The translations under genes and the position numbers were made by a program. Positions 26,823 through 35,000 of a stretch of 64,000 bases of DNA are shown here, in pieces; position 1 is the stretch's first letter, and each line of letters opens with the position of its first letter. Where the stretch lies: assembly GCF_005405925.1 (NCBI RefSeq), contig NZ_BJHV01000001.1, forward strand, positions 3,596,001-3,660,000, in the 5' to 3' direction. The notes below the pieces were generated by a model. The model searched no databases. It was not told the origin of the DNA and saw only the letters and a program-made list of their open reading frames with translations. The DNA is from Streptomyces antimycoticus. GTDB lineage: Bacteria > Actinomycetota > Actinomycetes > Streptomycetales > Streptomycetaceae.

Positions 26823-28034
26823 ATGACCAACACCCCACCGCACCACGACCTCACCGGCCCCCCCACCGCCCCGCCCCTCATCCTCGGCCCCTCCCTCGGC
26901 ACCTCCCTCGCCGTCTGGGAGCCCCAGCTCCCCGCGCTCGCCGGCGAACACCGCGTCCTGCGCTGGGATCTGCCCGGCCACGGCCGCTCGCCCGCCGCGC
27001 TGCTGCCCTCCGACGGCTCGGCGACCATCGACGCGCTCGCCGCCCTCGTGCTGCGCCTCGCCGACGATCAGGGGTGGGAGCGGTTCGCATACGCGGGCAT
27101 CTCGATCGGTGGCGCGGTCGGGCTGTACCTCGCCGCCCACCACCCCGACCGGGTCGGCTGCCTGTCCGTCGTCTGCTCCTCGGCCCGCTTCGGGGACCCC
27201 GCCGTCTGGCGCGAGCGGGCCGCGCTGGTACGGGCCGAGGGGACGGAGGCGATGGTGGCGAGCCGTCCAGGCACGTGGTTCTCGCACGGCTTCGCCCAAT
27301 CGCCCGCCGGCGCCGCGCTGATCGAGGATCTGCGCGCCACGGACCGCGCGGGCTACGCCGCCTGCTGCGACGTTCTCGCCTCGTACGACATGACGGCCGA
27401 CCTGGAGAGGATCACGGCGCCCACCCTCGTCGTGGCCGGTCGCGACGACCCCGCGACCCCGCCCGCACACGCCCGCCGGATCGCGGACGCGGTGCCCGGC
27501 GCGAGTCTGCTGGAGATCGCCGGGGCGGCCCATCTGGCGGGGGTGGAGCGCCCGGAGGCGGTCACGGCCGCGCTGCTCGCCCACCTCTCCGGCACAGCGC
27601 CGGCGCGGCCGGGTGACGACGCTTCCCGCCACGCCGCCGGGATGGCGGTGCGCCGGGCCGTCCTGGGGGACGCGCATGTGGATCGCGCGGTGGCCCGGAC
27701 GACCCCGTTCACCGCCCGCTTCCAGGACTTCATCACCCGCTACGCATGGGGCGAGATCTGGACCGGCGACGGTCTGGACCGGCGGACCCGGAGCTGTATC
27801 ACCCTCACCGCGCTGATCGCCCACGGCCATGACGCCGAGCTGGCCATGCACATCCGGGCCGCGCTCACCAACGGGCTGACCCGGGAGGAGATCGGCGAGG
27901 TGCTGCTGCAGTCGGCGATCTACTGCGGTGTCCCGGCGGCCAACTCGGCCTTCGCCACCGCCCAGCGCGTCTTCGACGAGATCGATGCCAGCCCCCACGT
28001 CGACTCAGCGTCACATTCCGGTACCGAAAAGTGA
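26823..28034 (+). CDS. pcaL: Fused 3-oxoadipate enol-lactonase / 4-carboxymuconolactone decarboxylase
   Basis: 403 aa two-domain enzyme. The N-terminal alpha/beta hydrolase (about 15-260) has nucleophile GISIGG, acid GRDDPATPP and a His in AAHLAGVE; it hydrolyses enol-lactone to 3-oxoadipate. The C-terminal decarboxylase domain (about 285-385) carries FQDFITRYAWGEIW and LTALIAHGHDAELAMHIRAA. The fusion is the actinobacterial PcaL arrangement and completes the pathway. The ATG at 26823 has no strong ribosome-binding site; the upstream simple sequence is in frame but unlikely to be protein. Confidence 0.93.
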   Translation: MTNTPPHHDLTGPPTAPPLILGPSLGTSLAVWEPQLPALAGEHRVLRWDLPGHGRSPAALLPSDGSATIDALAALVLRLADDQGWERFAYAGISIGGAVGLYLAAHHPDRVGCLSVVCSSARFGDPAVWRERAALVRAEGTEAMVASRPGTWFSHGFAQSPAGAALIEDLRATDRAGYAACCDVLASYDMTADLERITAPTLVVAGRDDPATPPAHARRIADAVPGASLLEIAGAAHLAGVERPEAVTAALLAHLSGTAPARPGDDASRHAAGMAVRRAVLGDAHVDRAVARTTPFTARFQDFITRYAWGEIWTGDGLDRRTRSCITLTALIAHGHDAELAMHIRAALTNGLTREEIGEVLLQSAIYCGVPAANSAFATAQRVFDEIDASPHVDSASHSGTEK

Positions 28035-28135
28035 CATCCCTTCGCAATACCTCTGTCGTAATCCGCCTCCATCGTTGATCGTTGGGTCGTACGGAAACCG
28101 GGAACGGAGACCGGGAGACGAGGGGGCGCACGCCA

Positions 28136-29401
28136 ATGTCCATGAGCCGCCGAAGGCTGCTGGGTGCGGGCGGAGGGCTGGCCCTGACGGGGGCGCTGGC
28201 CTCCGCCTGTGGGTCGAACACCGGGCGGGACGGCGATGACCACGCCGGCCAGCCCGTGATCGAGCAGTGGTACCACCAGTACGGCGAGCCCGGCACCGAA
28301 CAGGCCGTCAGGCGCTACGCCGACGCGTTCGACCAGGCCAACGTCCAGGTGCAGTGGCGGCCGGGCGCCTACGACCAGCAGACCGCCGCCGCGCTGCTCA
28401 CGAAGTCCGGCCCGGATGTCTTCGAGGTCAACGGCCCGACGCTGGACCAGATCCAGGGCGGTCAGGTGGTCGACCTCACCGATCTCCTCAGCGAGGCCAA
28501 GGACGACTTCAACCCGGCCGTGCTCGCCCCGAAGACGTATCAGGGCAAGATCTGGGCCGTTCCGCAGGTCATCGACACCCAGTTGTTCTACTACCGCAAG
28601 AGCATGCTGGAGGACGCCGGGGTGGAGCCGCCGCGCTCCCTCGACGCGCTGATCGACGCGGCGAAGAAGCTCACCACCAGGGACGTCAAGGGGCTCTTCC
28701 TGGGCAATGACGGCGGCCCCGGCGTCCTCGGCGGCACCCCGCTCAACGCCGCCGGGCTCACGTTGGTCACCGAGGACGGCAAGGTCGGCTTCGACGACCC
28801 GGCCGCCGCCCGGACGCTCGGCAAGCTGCGTCAGCTCTACGCCGAGAAGTCGCTGCTGCTCGGGGCGCCCTCCGACTGGTCGGATCCGGCCGCGTTCACC
28901 CAGGGGCTCACCGCCATGCAGTGGTCCGGGCTGTGGGCGCTGCCGCAGGTGAAGAAGGCGCTGGGGGACGACTTCGGGGTGCTGCCGTTCCCGCAGGACG
29001 GGGCGCACGGCGCGCCCGCGGTGCCGGTCGGCGCGTACGGGGCTGCGGTCAGCGCCCGATCCCGGCACAAGGCGGTGGCGAAGGCGTATGTGAAGTGGCT
29101 GTGGGTGGAGCGGACCAACTACCAGGAGGACTTCGCGCTCCGCTACGGCTTCCACATCCCCGCCCGGATCTCGCTGGCCACGAAGGCGGCCAAGCTGCGG
29201 CAGGGCGCGGCCGGTGAGGCGGTGCGCTACGCCACCGACCACGGCCATGCCGAGCCGCTGCTGTGGACCTCGGCGAGCAGGACGGCCTACCAGGACGCGC
29301 TCAGCCGGATCATCAAGGGCGGCGCCGACCCGGACGGCGAGCTGCGGTCGGTGGTCCGCAAGACCGAGGCCGAGCTGCGGCGCGTGCAGAAGAAGAACTG
29401 A
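28136..29401 (+). CDS. Sugar ABC transporter substrate-binding lipoprotein (Tat-type signal)
   Basis: 421 aa. The signal has twin arginines (SRRRLLGAGGGLALTGAL) and a lipobox ASAC, so a Tat-exported lipoprotein is likely. Family 1 solute-binding features: GPDVFEVNGPTLDQI, GKIWAVPQVIDTQLFYYRKSMLEDAG and WSGLWALPQVKKALGD. Two ATGs (28136, 28142) are possible; the first has a GGGGGCG-type upstream purine run. It begins 101 bp after pcaL in the same direction and leads a three-gene importer without ATPase. The ligand is unknown; a mono- or oligosaccharide is expected. Confidence 0.85.
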   Translation: MSMSRRRLLGAGGGLALTGALASACGSNTGRDGDDHAGQPVIEQWYHQYGEPGTEQAVRRYADAFDQANVQVQWRPGAYDQQTAAALLTKSGPDVFEVNGPTLDQIQGGQVVDLTDLLSEAKDDFNPAVLAPKTYQGKIWAVPQVIDTQLFYYRKSMLEDAGVEPPRSLDALIDAAKKLTTRDVKGLFLGNDGGPGVLGGTPLNAAGLTLVTEDGKVGFDDPAAARTLGKLRQLYAEKSLLLGAPSDWSDPAAFTQGLTAMQWSGLWALPQVKKALGDDFGVLPFPQDGAHGAPAVPVGAYGAAVSARSRHKAVAKAYVKWLWVERTNYQEDFALRYGFHIPARISLATKAAKLRQGAAGEAVRYATDHGHAEPLLWTSASRTAYQDALSRIIKGGADPDGELRSVVRKTEAELRRVQKKN

Positions 29402-30339
29402 TGCGGGGGCCGCTGACCACCACACTGACACGCAAGCTGCTGGGCCCGCAGAACCGCCATCTGTGGTTCTGGATATTCGTCGGCCCCTTTGTCCTGGGGC
29501 TGACCCTCTTCACCTATGTCCCGCTGGCCTGGAGCGTGTATCTCAGCTTTTTCGACGCGCACAACACCGTCTCGCCCACGGACTTCGTCGGCTTCGACAA
29601 CTACACGGCGATGCTGGGCGACGACGCGTTCACCGGCAGCCTGGTGACCTTCCTGGTCTTCACGGCGTTCATCGTCCCGGCGACCTATGTGCTCTCGCTC
29701 GCGCTCGCGCTGATGGTCAACCGGCTGCGCTGGGCGCAGGCGTTCTTCCGGTCGGTGTTCTTCCTGCCAGTGGCGTGCTCGTATGTGGTGGCGGCGCTGA
29801 TCTGGAAGATGTCGATCTTCAACGGGGTGCGCTTCGGGCTGGCCAACACCGTGCTGGACTGGTTCGGCGCCGATCAGATCGCCTGGCTGTCGACCACCGA
29901 TCCGCCCTGGTACTGGCTGGTCATCGTGACCGTCCGGCTGTGGCTGCAGGCGGGGTTCTACATGGTGCTGTTCCTGGCCGGGCTGCAGCGCATCTCGCCT
30001 CGGCTCTACGAGGCGGCGGCCGTGGACGGGGCGCGGCCGGGGTGGCAGGTGTTCCGGTACATCACCTTTCCGCAGCTGCGGGCGACCTCGGTCGCGGTGG
30101 TGCTGCTGCTGGTGATCAACGCGTTCCAGGCGTTCGACGAGTTCTACAACCTGCTGTCCGACTCGCGCGGCTACCCGCCGTACGCCCGTCCGCCGCTGGT
30201 CTACCTCTACTACACGGCGCTGGGCCAGGGGCAGAACCTGGGCCTGGGCAGTGCGGGTGCGGTGATCCTGGCGCTGATCATCGCCGTGGTGACGGTGGTG
30301 CAGGCCCGCTGGTTCGGCCTGGGCCGGAAGGAGGACTGA
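29401..30339 (+). CDS. Sugar ABC transporter permease (first)
   Basis: 312 aa MalF-type permease with six membrane segments, the first WFWIFVGPFVLGLTLFTYVPL. The coupling loop reads PRLYEAAAVDGARPGWQVFRYITFPQL (about residues 200-226). The ATG overlaps the stop of the binding-protein gene by one base, and GTG-free overlap continues into the next gene (TGATG). Confidence 0.88.
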   Translation: MRGPLTTTLTRKLLGPQNRHLWFWIFVGPFVLGLTLFTYVPLAWSVYLSFFDAHNTVSPTDFVGFDNYTAMLGDDAFTGSLVTFLVFTAFIVPATYVLSLALALMVNRLRWAQAFFRSVFFLPVACSYVVAALIWKMSIFNGVRFGLANTVLDWFGADQIAWLSTTDPPWYWLVIVTVRLWLQAGFYMVLFLAGLQRISPRLYEAAAVDGARPGWQVFRYITFPQLRATSVAVVLLLVINAFQAFDEFYNLLSDSRGYPPYARPPLVYLYYTALGQGQNLGLGSAGAVILALIIAVVTVVQARWFGLGRKED

Positions 30340-31276
30340 TGCGCACTCCCCGTAGCGCTTCCCCGAGCGAGCGCCCGGGCGGCACTCACCCAAGCGATCC
30401 CCGAGCACGCGCCCGGGCGTCCCCGCCAACACGCGCGATGTCCGGGACGCCCTCGTCGGCGTGGGGCGCGCCGTGCGGCTGGTACTGCTGCTCGCGCTCG
30501 CGCTGCTCTTCCTGATCCCCTTCTATCTCCTGGTGCGCAACGGTCTGTCGAGCGAGGCGGACATCACCTCGCCGGAGTGGCGGTTCTTCCCGAGCGAGCT
30601 GCACTGGTCCAACATCCGGGAGTTGTTCGACGACCCCAATGTGCCGATGGCGCACGCGCTGCTCAACTCCTCGCTGATCGCGGTCCTCACCACCGTGGGC
30701 ACCCTGCTGCTGGCCTCGCTCGCCGGATACGGCCTGGCCCGCATCCCGTACGCCTACGCCAATGTGGTCTTCTACTGGATCCTGGGCACCTTGATGGTCC
30801 CGGCGGCGGTCACCTTCGTGCCCAGCTTTGTGCTGGTCAGCTCGCTGGGCTGGGTGTCCACCCTGCGCGGACTGGTGGTGCCGACGCTGTTCAGCGCGGT
30901 CGCGGCGTTCATCTTCCGCCAGTACTTCCTGGGCTTTCCGAAGGAGCTGGAGGACGCGGCGCGGGTGGACGGGCTCGGCTACTGGCGTACGTACTGGCGG
31001 GTCGTGGTGCCGAACTCCCGGCCGGTCTTCGCGGCGGTCGGCACGATCGTCTTCATCGGCGCCTGGAACTCCTTCCTGTGGCCGCTGGTCATCGGCCAGG
31101 ACCGGGACGCGTGGACGGTGCAGGTGGCGCTGTCGACGTTCACCACCGCCCAGACCGTCAACATCCATGAGCTGTTCGTGGCGGCGGCGGTGTCGATCGT
31201 GCCGCTGCTGGTGGTCTTTCTCGTCCTCCAGCGCCATATCGTCGCGGGCGTCGAGCGCAGCGGTATCGACGACTAG
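30339..31276 (+). CDS. Sugar ABC transporter permease (second), start out of frame
   Basis: MalG-type permease. The membrane core (LVLLLALALLFLIPFYLLV onward) and coupling loop (KELEDAARVDGLGYWRTYW) are intact. The expected start, ATG 30339 overlapping the upstream stop, is in a different frame from the core, which is open only from after a TAG at 30353. Within the core frame the first start is GTG 30461, without a ribosome-binding site. Adding one base between about 30360 and 30440 gives a continuous 312-residue protein passing through DVRDALVGVGRAVRLVL. The region 30361-30436 also holds an imperfect 38-bp direct repeat. Confidence 0.82.
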
Positions 31277-31283
31277 ACGCCGG

Positions 31284-31982
31284 TCAGTGGGCCGGACCGC
31301 CGTCCGGGGCCGGGCCGTACCGCCGCAGCCAGACCTCGGTCTGGGACAGATGCGAGCTGGCGGCCGCGGCGGCGGCCGCCGGGTCGCGGGCGGCCACGGC
31401 GTTGATCAGCGCCTCACGGCCGAGGTCGCTGGCCAGCCGGATGGTCTCGGCCTCGGGGGCACCGTAGATGCTGTAGTGGCTGCCCCGCGCGCGCAGCACA
31501 TCGGCGAGGGCGGCCAGCGCCTCATTGCCCCCGGCCTGGCACAGGGTGGAGTGGAACTCCCGGTCCAGCGCATGCCGTTCCGCCTCGTCCTCGGAGGTGG
31601 CCAGCCGCTTCTGCACCTCGCGCAGCCGGGCGAGCACCTGCTCATCGGCGCGGGCGGCGGCCAGCGCGGCGGCCTGGGCCTCCAGGGGGCGGCGCACGTC
31701 GAACAGCTCCAGCAGCCCGTCGAGCGGCAGGACGTCCACGGTGGCGGCGAACCCGGCCAGCATCTGTCCGGGGCGCAGCGCCGATACGAAGGTGCCGGCG
31801 CCGTGGCGGGACTCCAGCATCCCGAGGGCGGCGAGCGAGCGCACGGCCTCGCGCAGCGAGCCGCGCGAGACGCCGAGCCGCGCGCAGAGCTCCGGCTCGG
31901 CGGGGAGCCGCTGGCCGGGCGCCAGCTCACCCTTGGCGATCATGGCGCGCAGCCCGTCCGCCGCCCCATCGGTCGCGGCCAT
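31284..31982 (-). CDS. GntR-family (FadR subfamily) transcriptional regulator
   Basis: 232 aa. The N-terminal winged helix is LPAEPELCARLGVSRGSLREAVRSLAALGMLESRHGAGTFV (about residues 25-65). The C-terminal FCD domain is all-helical with metal/ligand His/Asp residues (DREFHSTLCQAGGNEAL, SSHLSQTEVWLRR). The ATG at 31982 is chosen because GGAAGGGG precedes it. It is divergent from the class V aminotransferase, with a palindrome between, and convergent with the sugar importer 7 bp away. The effector is unknown. Confidence 0.87.
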   Translation of the reverse strand: MAATDGAADGLRAMIAKGELAPGQRLPAEPELCARLGVSRGSLREAVRSLAALGMLESRHGAGTFVSALRPGQMLAGFAATVDVLPLDGLLELFDVRRPLEAQAAALAAARADEQVLARLREVQKRLATSEDEAERHALDREFHSTLCQAGGNEALAALADVLRARGSHYSIYGAPEAETIRLASDLGREALINAVAARDPAAAAAAASSHLSQTEVWLRRYGPAPDGGPAH

Positions 31983-32026
31983 CCGGCCACCCCTTCCTGC
32001 CCGCCCGTTCCTGGCCGCCCAGCTCA

Positions 32027-32041
32027 AGTCATTAGATGACT
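32027..32041. promoter_or_regulatory. Probable operator of the FadR-type regulator
   Basis: AGTCAT-TAG-ATGACT, a perfect 6+6 palindrome, 45 bp upstream of the regulator start and 160 bp upstream of the aminotransferase. Size and symmetry fit a FadR-type site. Confidence 0.55.
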
Positions 32042-32200
32042 CCATGCTATCGGTCGGCTTCGTTACGGCCATTTTACCTCAAGGGCCTGTTCAGACCGGC
32101 GCGATCCCTCTACGGTTCCCGGGAGCTCGATGAAGTCATCGGACAACTCATCGGACAACTCGCTCACCTACCTCAGTCAACCAGAACCAGGAAGGGACCC

Positions 32201-33346
32201 ATGACCGCCGCCCCGTCGCACTGGACACTCGATCCCTCGGTCGTCCACCTCAACCACGGCTCGTTCGGCGCCGTGCCGCGCACCGTTCAGGACGCCCAGC
32301 GAGCGCTGCGCGAGGAGATGGAGACCGACCCGGACGCGTGGTTCCGTGAGCTGCCCGAGCGGGTGGGCCGGGCGCGGGCCGCCGTGGCGCGGTTTCTGCG
32401 GGTCCCGGCGGATCACACCGCCCTGGTGGCCAACGCCAGCGCCGGAGTGAGCACCGTGCTGGGCTCCCTGGCGCTGCCGCCCGGCGCCGAGGTGCTGCTG
32501 ACCGACCACACCTACGGCGCGGTGGCGATGGGCACGGCACGGGCCGCCGAGCGGGCCGGGGCCCGGGTGCGGACGCTGCACATCCCGCTGGAGGCGACCG
32601 CCGAGGAGATCGCGGCCGTCGTCGAGGGGGCGCTGAGGGAGGCCACCGCGCTGGTGGTCGTCGACCAGATCACCTCGCCCACCGCCCGGCTCTTCCCGGT
32701 GGCCGAGATCGCCCGGCTCGCCCACGCCGTCGGGGCGAAGGTCCTGGTCGACGGCGCGCACGCGCCCGGCATGCTGGCCGATCCGGTCGGCCTGGCCGGA
32801 GCGGCCGACTTCTGGGTCGGCAATCTGCACAAGTGGTGCTGTGCACCGCGCGGTACGGCGGCGCTGGTCGCGCGCGGCCCCGACGCCCAGGACCTGTGGC
32901 CGCTCACCGACTCCTGGGGCACCCCGGACCCCTTCCCGCAACGCTTCGACGTCCAGGGCACCTTGGACCTCACCGCCTGGCTCGCGGCGCCGCGCTCGCT
33001 GGAGTTCATCGAGGAGACGTACGGCTGGGACGCCGCCCGCGAGCGGATGTCCAAGCTGGCCGAGGTGGCCCAGGGGCTGCTGGCCGACGCCCTGGGCGCG
33101 GACCTGACCGCCGTCGGGGGCAGCGAGGCCCCGGCGATGCGGCTGGTCCCGCTGCCCGCCGGGCTCGCCGCCGACCACGAGGCCTCCCATGTGCTGCAGC
33201 GCGCGATCGCGGCCGGCACCGGCTGCGAGACCGCGATCACCTCCTGGGATGGCCGGGGCTTCCTGCGGCTCTCGGCCCATCTCTACAACACCGTCTCCGA
33301 CTACGAGCGACTGGCCGAGCGCCTCCCCGGAGTGCTCAGGGCCTAA
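32201..33346 (+). CDS. Class V aminotransferase-fold PLP enzyme (isopenicillin N epimerase-like)
   Basis: 381 aa. Begins with HLNHGSFGAVPR, typical of this group. The PLP Lys lies in WVGNLHKWCCAPRG (about residue 210), and the cofactor Asp in KVLVDGAHAPGML (about 187). The ATG at 32201 follows GAAGGGA. It may act on an amino acid (epimerase, desulfurase or lyase chemistry); the exact reaction cannot be told. A permease remnant follows, and the divergent FadR-type regulator probably controls it. Confidence 0.83.
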   Translation: MTAAPSHWTLDPSVVHLNHGSFGAVPRTVQDAQRALREEMETDPDAWFRELPERVGRARAAVARFLRVPADHTALVANASAGVSTVLGSLALPPGAEVLLTDHTYGAVAMGTARAAERAGARVRTLHIPLEATAEEIAAVVEGALREATALVVVDQITSPTARLFPVAEIARLAHAVGAKVLVDGAHAPGMLADPVGLAGAADFWVGNLHKWCCAPRGTAALVARGPDAQDLWPLTDSWGTPDPFPQRFDVQGTLDLTAWLAAPRSLEFIEETYGWDAARERMSKLAEVAQGLLADALGADLTAVGGSEAPAMRLVPLPAGLAADHEASHVLQRAIAAGTGCETAITSWDGRGFLRLSAHLYNTVSDYERLAERLPGVLRA

Positions 33347-33404
33347 GCGGCCTCGATAGTCCGGTGCGGTTCGGGTGCGCCCCGAAGGGGCCCGGGGCTG
33401 TGTC

Positions 33405-33453
33405 GATGTGCGGCTCCGCCGCGGCTGTGTCGATATGCGGCTCCGCCGCGTGG
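33405..33453 (+). repeat. Family 2 repeat unit, two tandem copies
   Basis: TGTGTCGATGTGCGGCTCC followed at once by GTGTCGATATGCGGCTCC, each ending GCCGCG. The 23 bases at 33431-33453 are identical to 56484-56506 in the repeat downstream of the MFS gene. The upstream end abuts the aminotransferase stop region; the downstream end abuts the permease remnant. Confidence 0.75.
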
Positions 33454-34215
33454 GCGACCAGCCACGACATCATGGCCAGCAACGCCGAGGAGGCCAAGCG
33501 GCCGCAGCGCACGCTGCCCATCGCGCTGCTGTCCACCGTCGCCGTCTGCGCCGTGCTCTACGTCGCCGTCGCCCTGACCGTGACCGGGATGCAGTACTAC
33601 TCCAAGCTGGACAACGCCGCCCCCATCACCGGCGCGCTGAAGGCGGTGGGCGCGGACTGGGCGGTGCGGATCGTGGGCATCGGCGCGATCTGCGGGCTGA
33701 CCACGGTCGTGATGATCATGCTGCTGGGGCAGAGCCGGGTGTTCCTCGCGATGAGCCGCGACCGGCTGCTGCCCGAATGGTTTTCCCATGTCCACCCGGT
33801 CACCCGCAGCCCGCGCCGGATCACCTGGACCCTCGGGCTGCTGGTCGCGTTCATGACGGCGGTGCTCCCCATCGGGGACCTCGCCGAGCTGGGCAACATC
33901 GGCATGCTGACCTCCTTCATCGTCGTCTGCATCGGCGTGGTCTACCTGCGCCGCTCCCGCCCTGACCTGCGGCGCGGCTTCCGCACCCCGTGGGTGTCGG
34001 TCGTGCCCGCCGTCGCGGTGCTGCTGTGCCTGCTGCTGGTGGGCAATCTGCCGCTGATCACCTGGGCCCGGTTCCTGGGCTGGATGGCCGCCGGACTGCT
34101 GATCTACCTGTGCTGGGGCCGTCGGCACAGCAAGGTGGCCACGGGTGAACTCGCCGCGGGGGCCACACCGGGGACGGCGGAGGACCACGCGATGGCCGAG
34201 GGCCGAAAGTCCTAG
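33454..34215 (+). pseudogene. Amino-acid permease (APC superfamily), C-terminal remnant
   Basis: About 250 codons from GDQPRH/ATSHDIMASNAEEAKRPQ, which corresponds to the mid-protein 'FDxxxxxAEEAKxPQR' loop of cationic amino-acid transporters, to the C-terminus. Membrane segments present include TLPIALLSTVAVCAVLYVAV, WAVRIVGIGAICGLTTVVMI and WVSVVPAVAVLLCLLLVGNL. The N-terminal half is missing. The sequence upstream is a family 2 repeat, then the aminotransferase stop, so this is deletion rather than a frameshift. It could start at ATG 33472 but has no ribosome-binding site. Confidence 0.8.
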
Positions 34216-34790
34216 CCGCGGCGGACGCTCAGGGCGATGACGGAGACGAGGAACCAGAAGGCGCCGAAGGCCGAGTATCCGGCGACGGTGGACAGGCTGC
34301 TCGTCGCCGAGGCGGACGTGGCGGCGACGGTGGCACCGGCGAGGACGGACTGTCCGCCGCTGATGACCATGGGCCACTGGGCGCCGACGGTGCGCCGGCG
34401 CCGGATCGCCACGACGAGCTGGATCGCTCCGGAAAGGAGGGCCCAGATGCCGAACACGAGAAGGGCTGTCCCGATGGTGGAGAAGACGGCGATGACCATT
34501 CCGGCGGTGGTGGCGAGACCGAGAGCCATGTTGATCGTACTGACGCGGTTCGTGGCGCCGGTGGCGGCCATCCGCCGCTCGAGGAGCGTGGCGATGACGT
34601 CCCACAGCGGGTAGACGACGAGCAGCACGGCCGCGATCACGGTGGGCCTGTCCCTCGACACGAGCGAGGCGGAGGTCGCGAGGACGAGTGCCACCCAGAT
34701 CAGGGAGAAGGCGACTCGGATCAGGTAGAGCGAGCGGAGCCCGGAGGGCGCCGTCGTGGTCGTGGCCGGAGTTACGGTGGTGTGAGTCAT
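34212..34790 (-). CDS. DUF308/HdeD-type membrane protein
   Basis: 192 aa with six predicted membrane segments in three pairs (YLIRVAFSLIWVALVLATSA, TVIAAVLLVVYPLWDVIATL, INMALGLATTAGMVIAVF, ALLVFGIWALLSGAIQLVVA, MVISGGQSVLAGATVAATSA, YSAFGAFWFLVSVIALSV). The pattern and the GIWALLSGAIQL segment resemble HdeD/DUF308 proteins. It is divergent from the two-component system, across an intergenic region with repeated palindromes, so it is a likely regulatory target. Its stop overlaps the permease remnant stop by three bases (CTAG). Confidence 0.75.
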   Translation of the reverse strand: MTHTTVTPATTTTAPSGLRSLYLIRVAFSLIWVALVLATSASLVSRDRPTVIAAVLLVVYPLWDVIATLLERRMAATGATNRVSTINMALGLATTAGMVIAVFSTIGTALLVFGIWALLSGAIQLVVAIRRRRTVGAQWPMVISGGQSVLAGATVAATSASATSSLSTVAGYSAFGAFWFLVSVIALSVRRG

Positions 34791-34868
34791 CGGGTGTCCC
34801 GTTGTGATCGTGATGATGTGAGACGGTCGCCTCGATGAGGAGTCTCAGCGGTCTCGGCAGGCACGATG

Positions 34869-34970
34869 TACTTCGATCGAAGTAGTTCTGCCATCCGCTT
34901 CGATCGAAACGAGTTCTGCCGTCTCCACCGGCGGAATCAGGTGCGCCGTCTACATCGTTCGAAGTACACG
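34869..34970. promoter_or_regulatory. Cluster of TTCGATCGAA palindromes between a membrane protein and a two-component system
   Basis: A perfect 16-bp palindrome TACTTCGATCGAAGTA (34869-34884) is followed by a second TTCGATCGAA (34899-34908) and a related TCGTTCGAAGTAC (34955-34967). The first two belong to a tandem repeat of about 29 bp that also includes GTTCTGCC. Placement in the divergent promoter region suggests an operator for the adjacent NarL-type regulator or an unlinked TetR-type protein. Confidence 0.6.
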
Positions 34971-35000
34971 GCCGCGGCACACGTGAACGAGAATCGGGGC

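Noticed and set aside
33472..34215. Intact short permease gene
   Set aside because: It begins in the middle of the APC fold, lacks a ribosome-binding site, and the N-terminal half is absent rather than frame-shifted.
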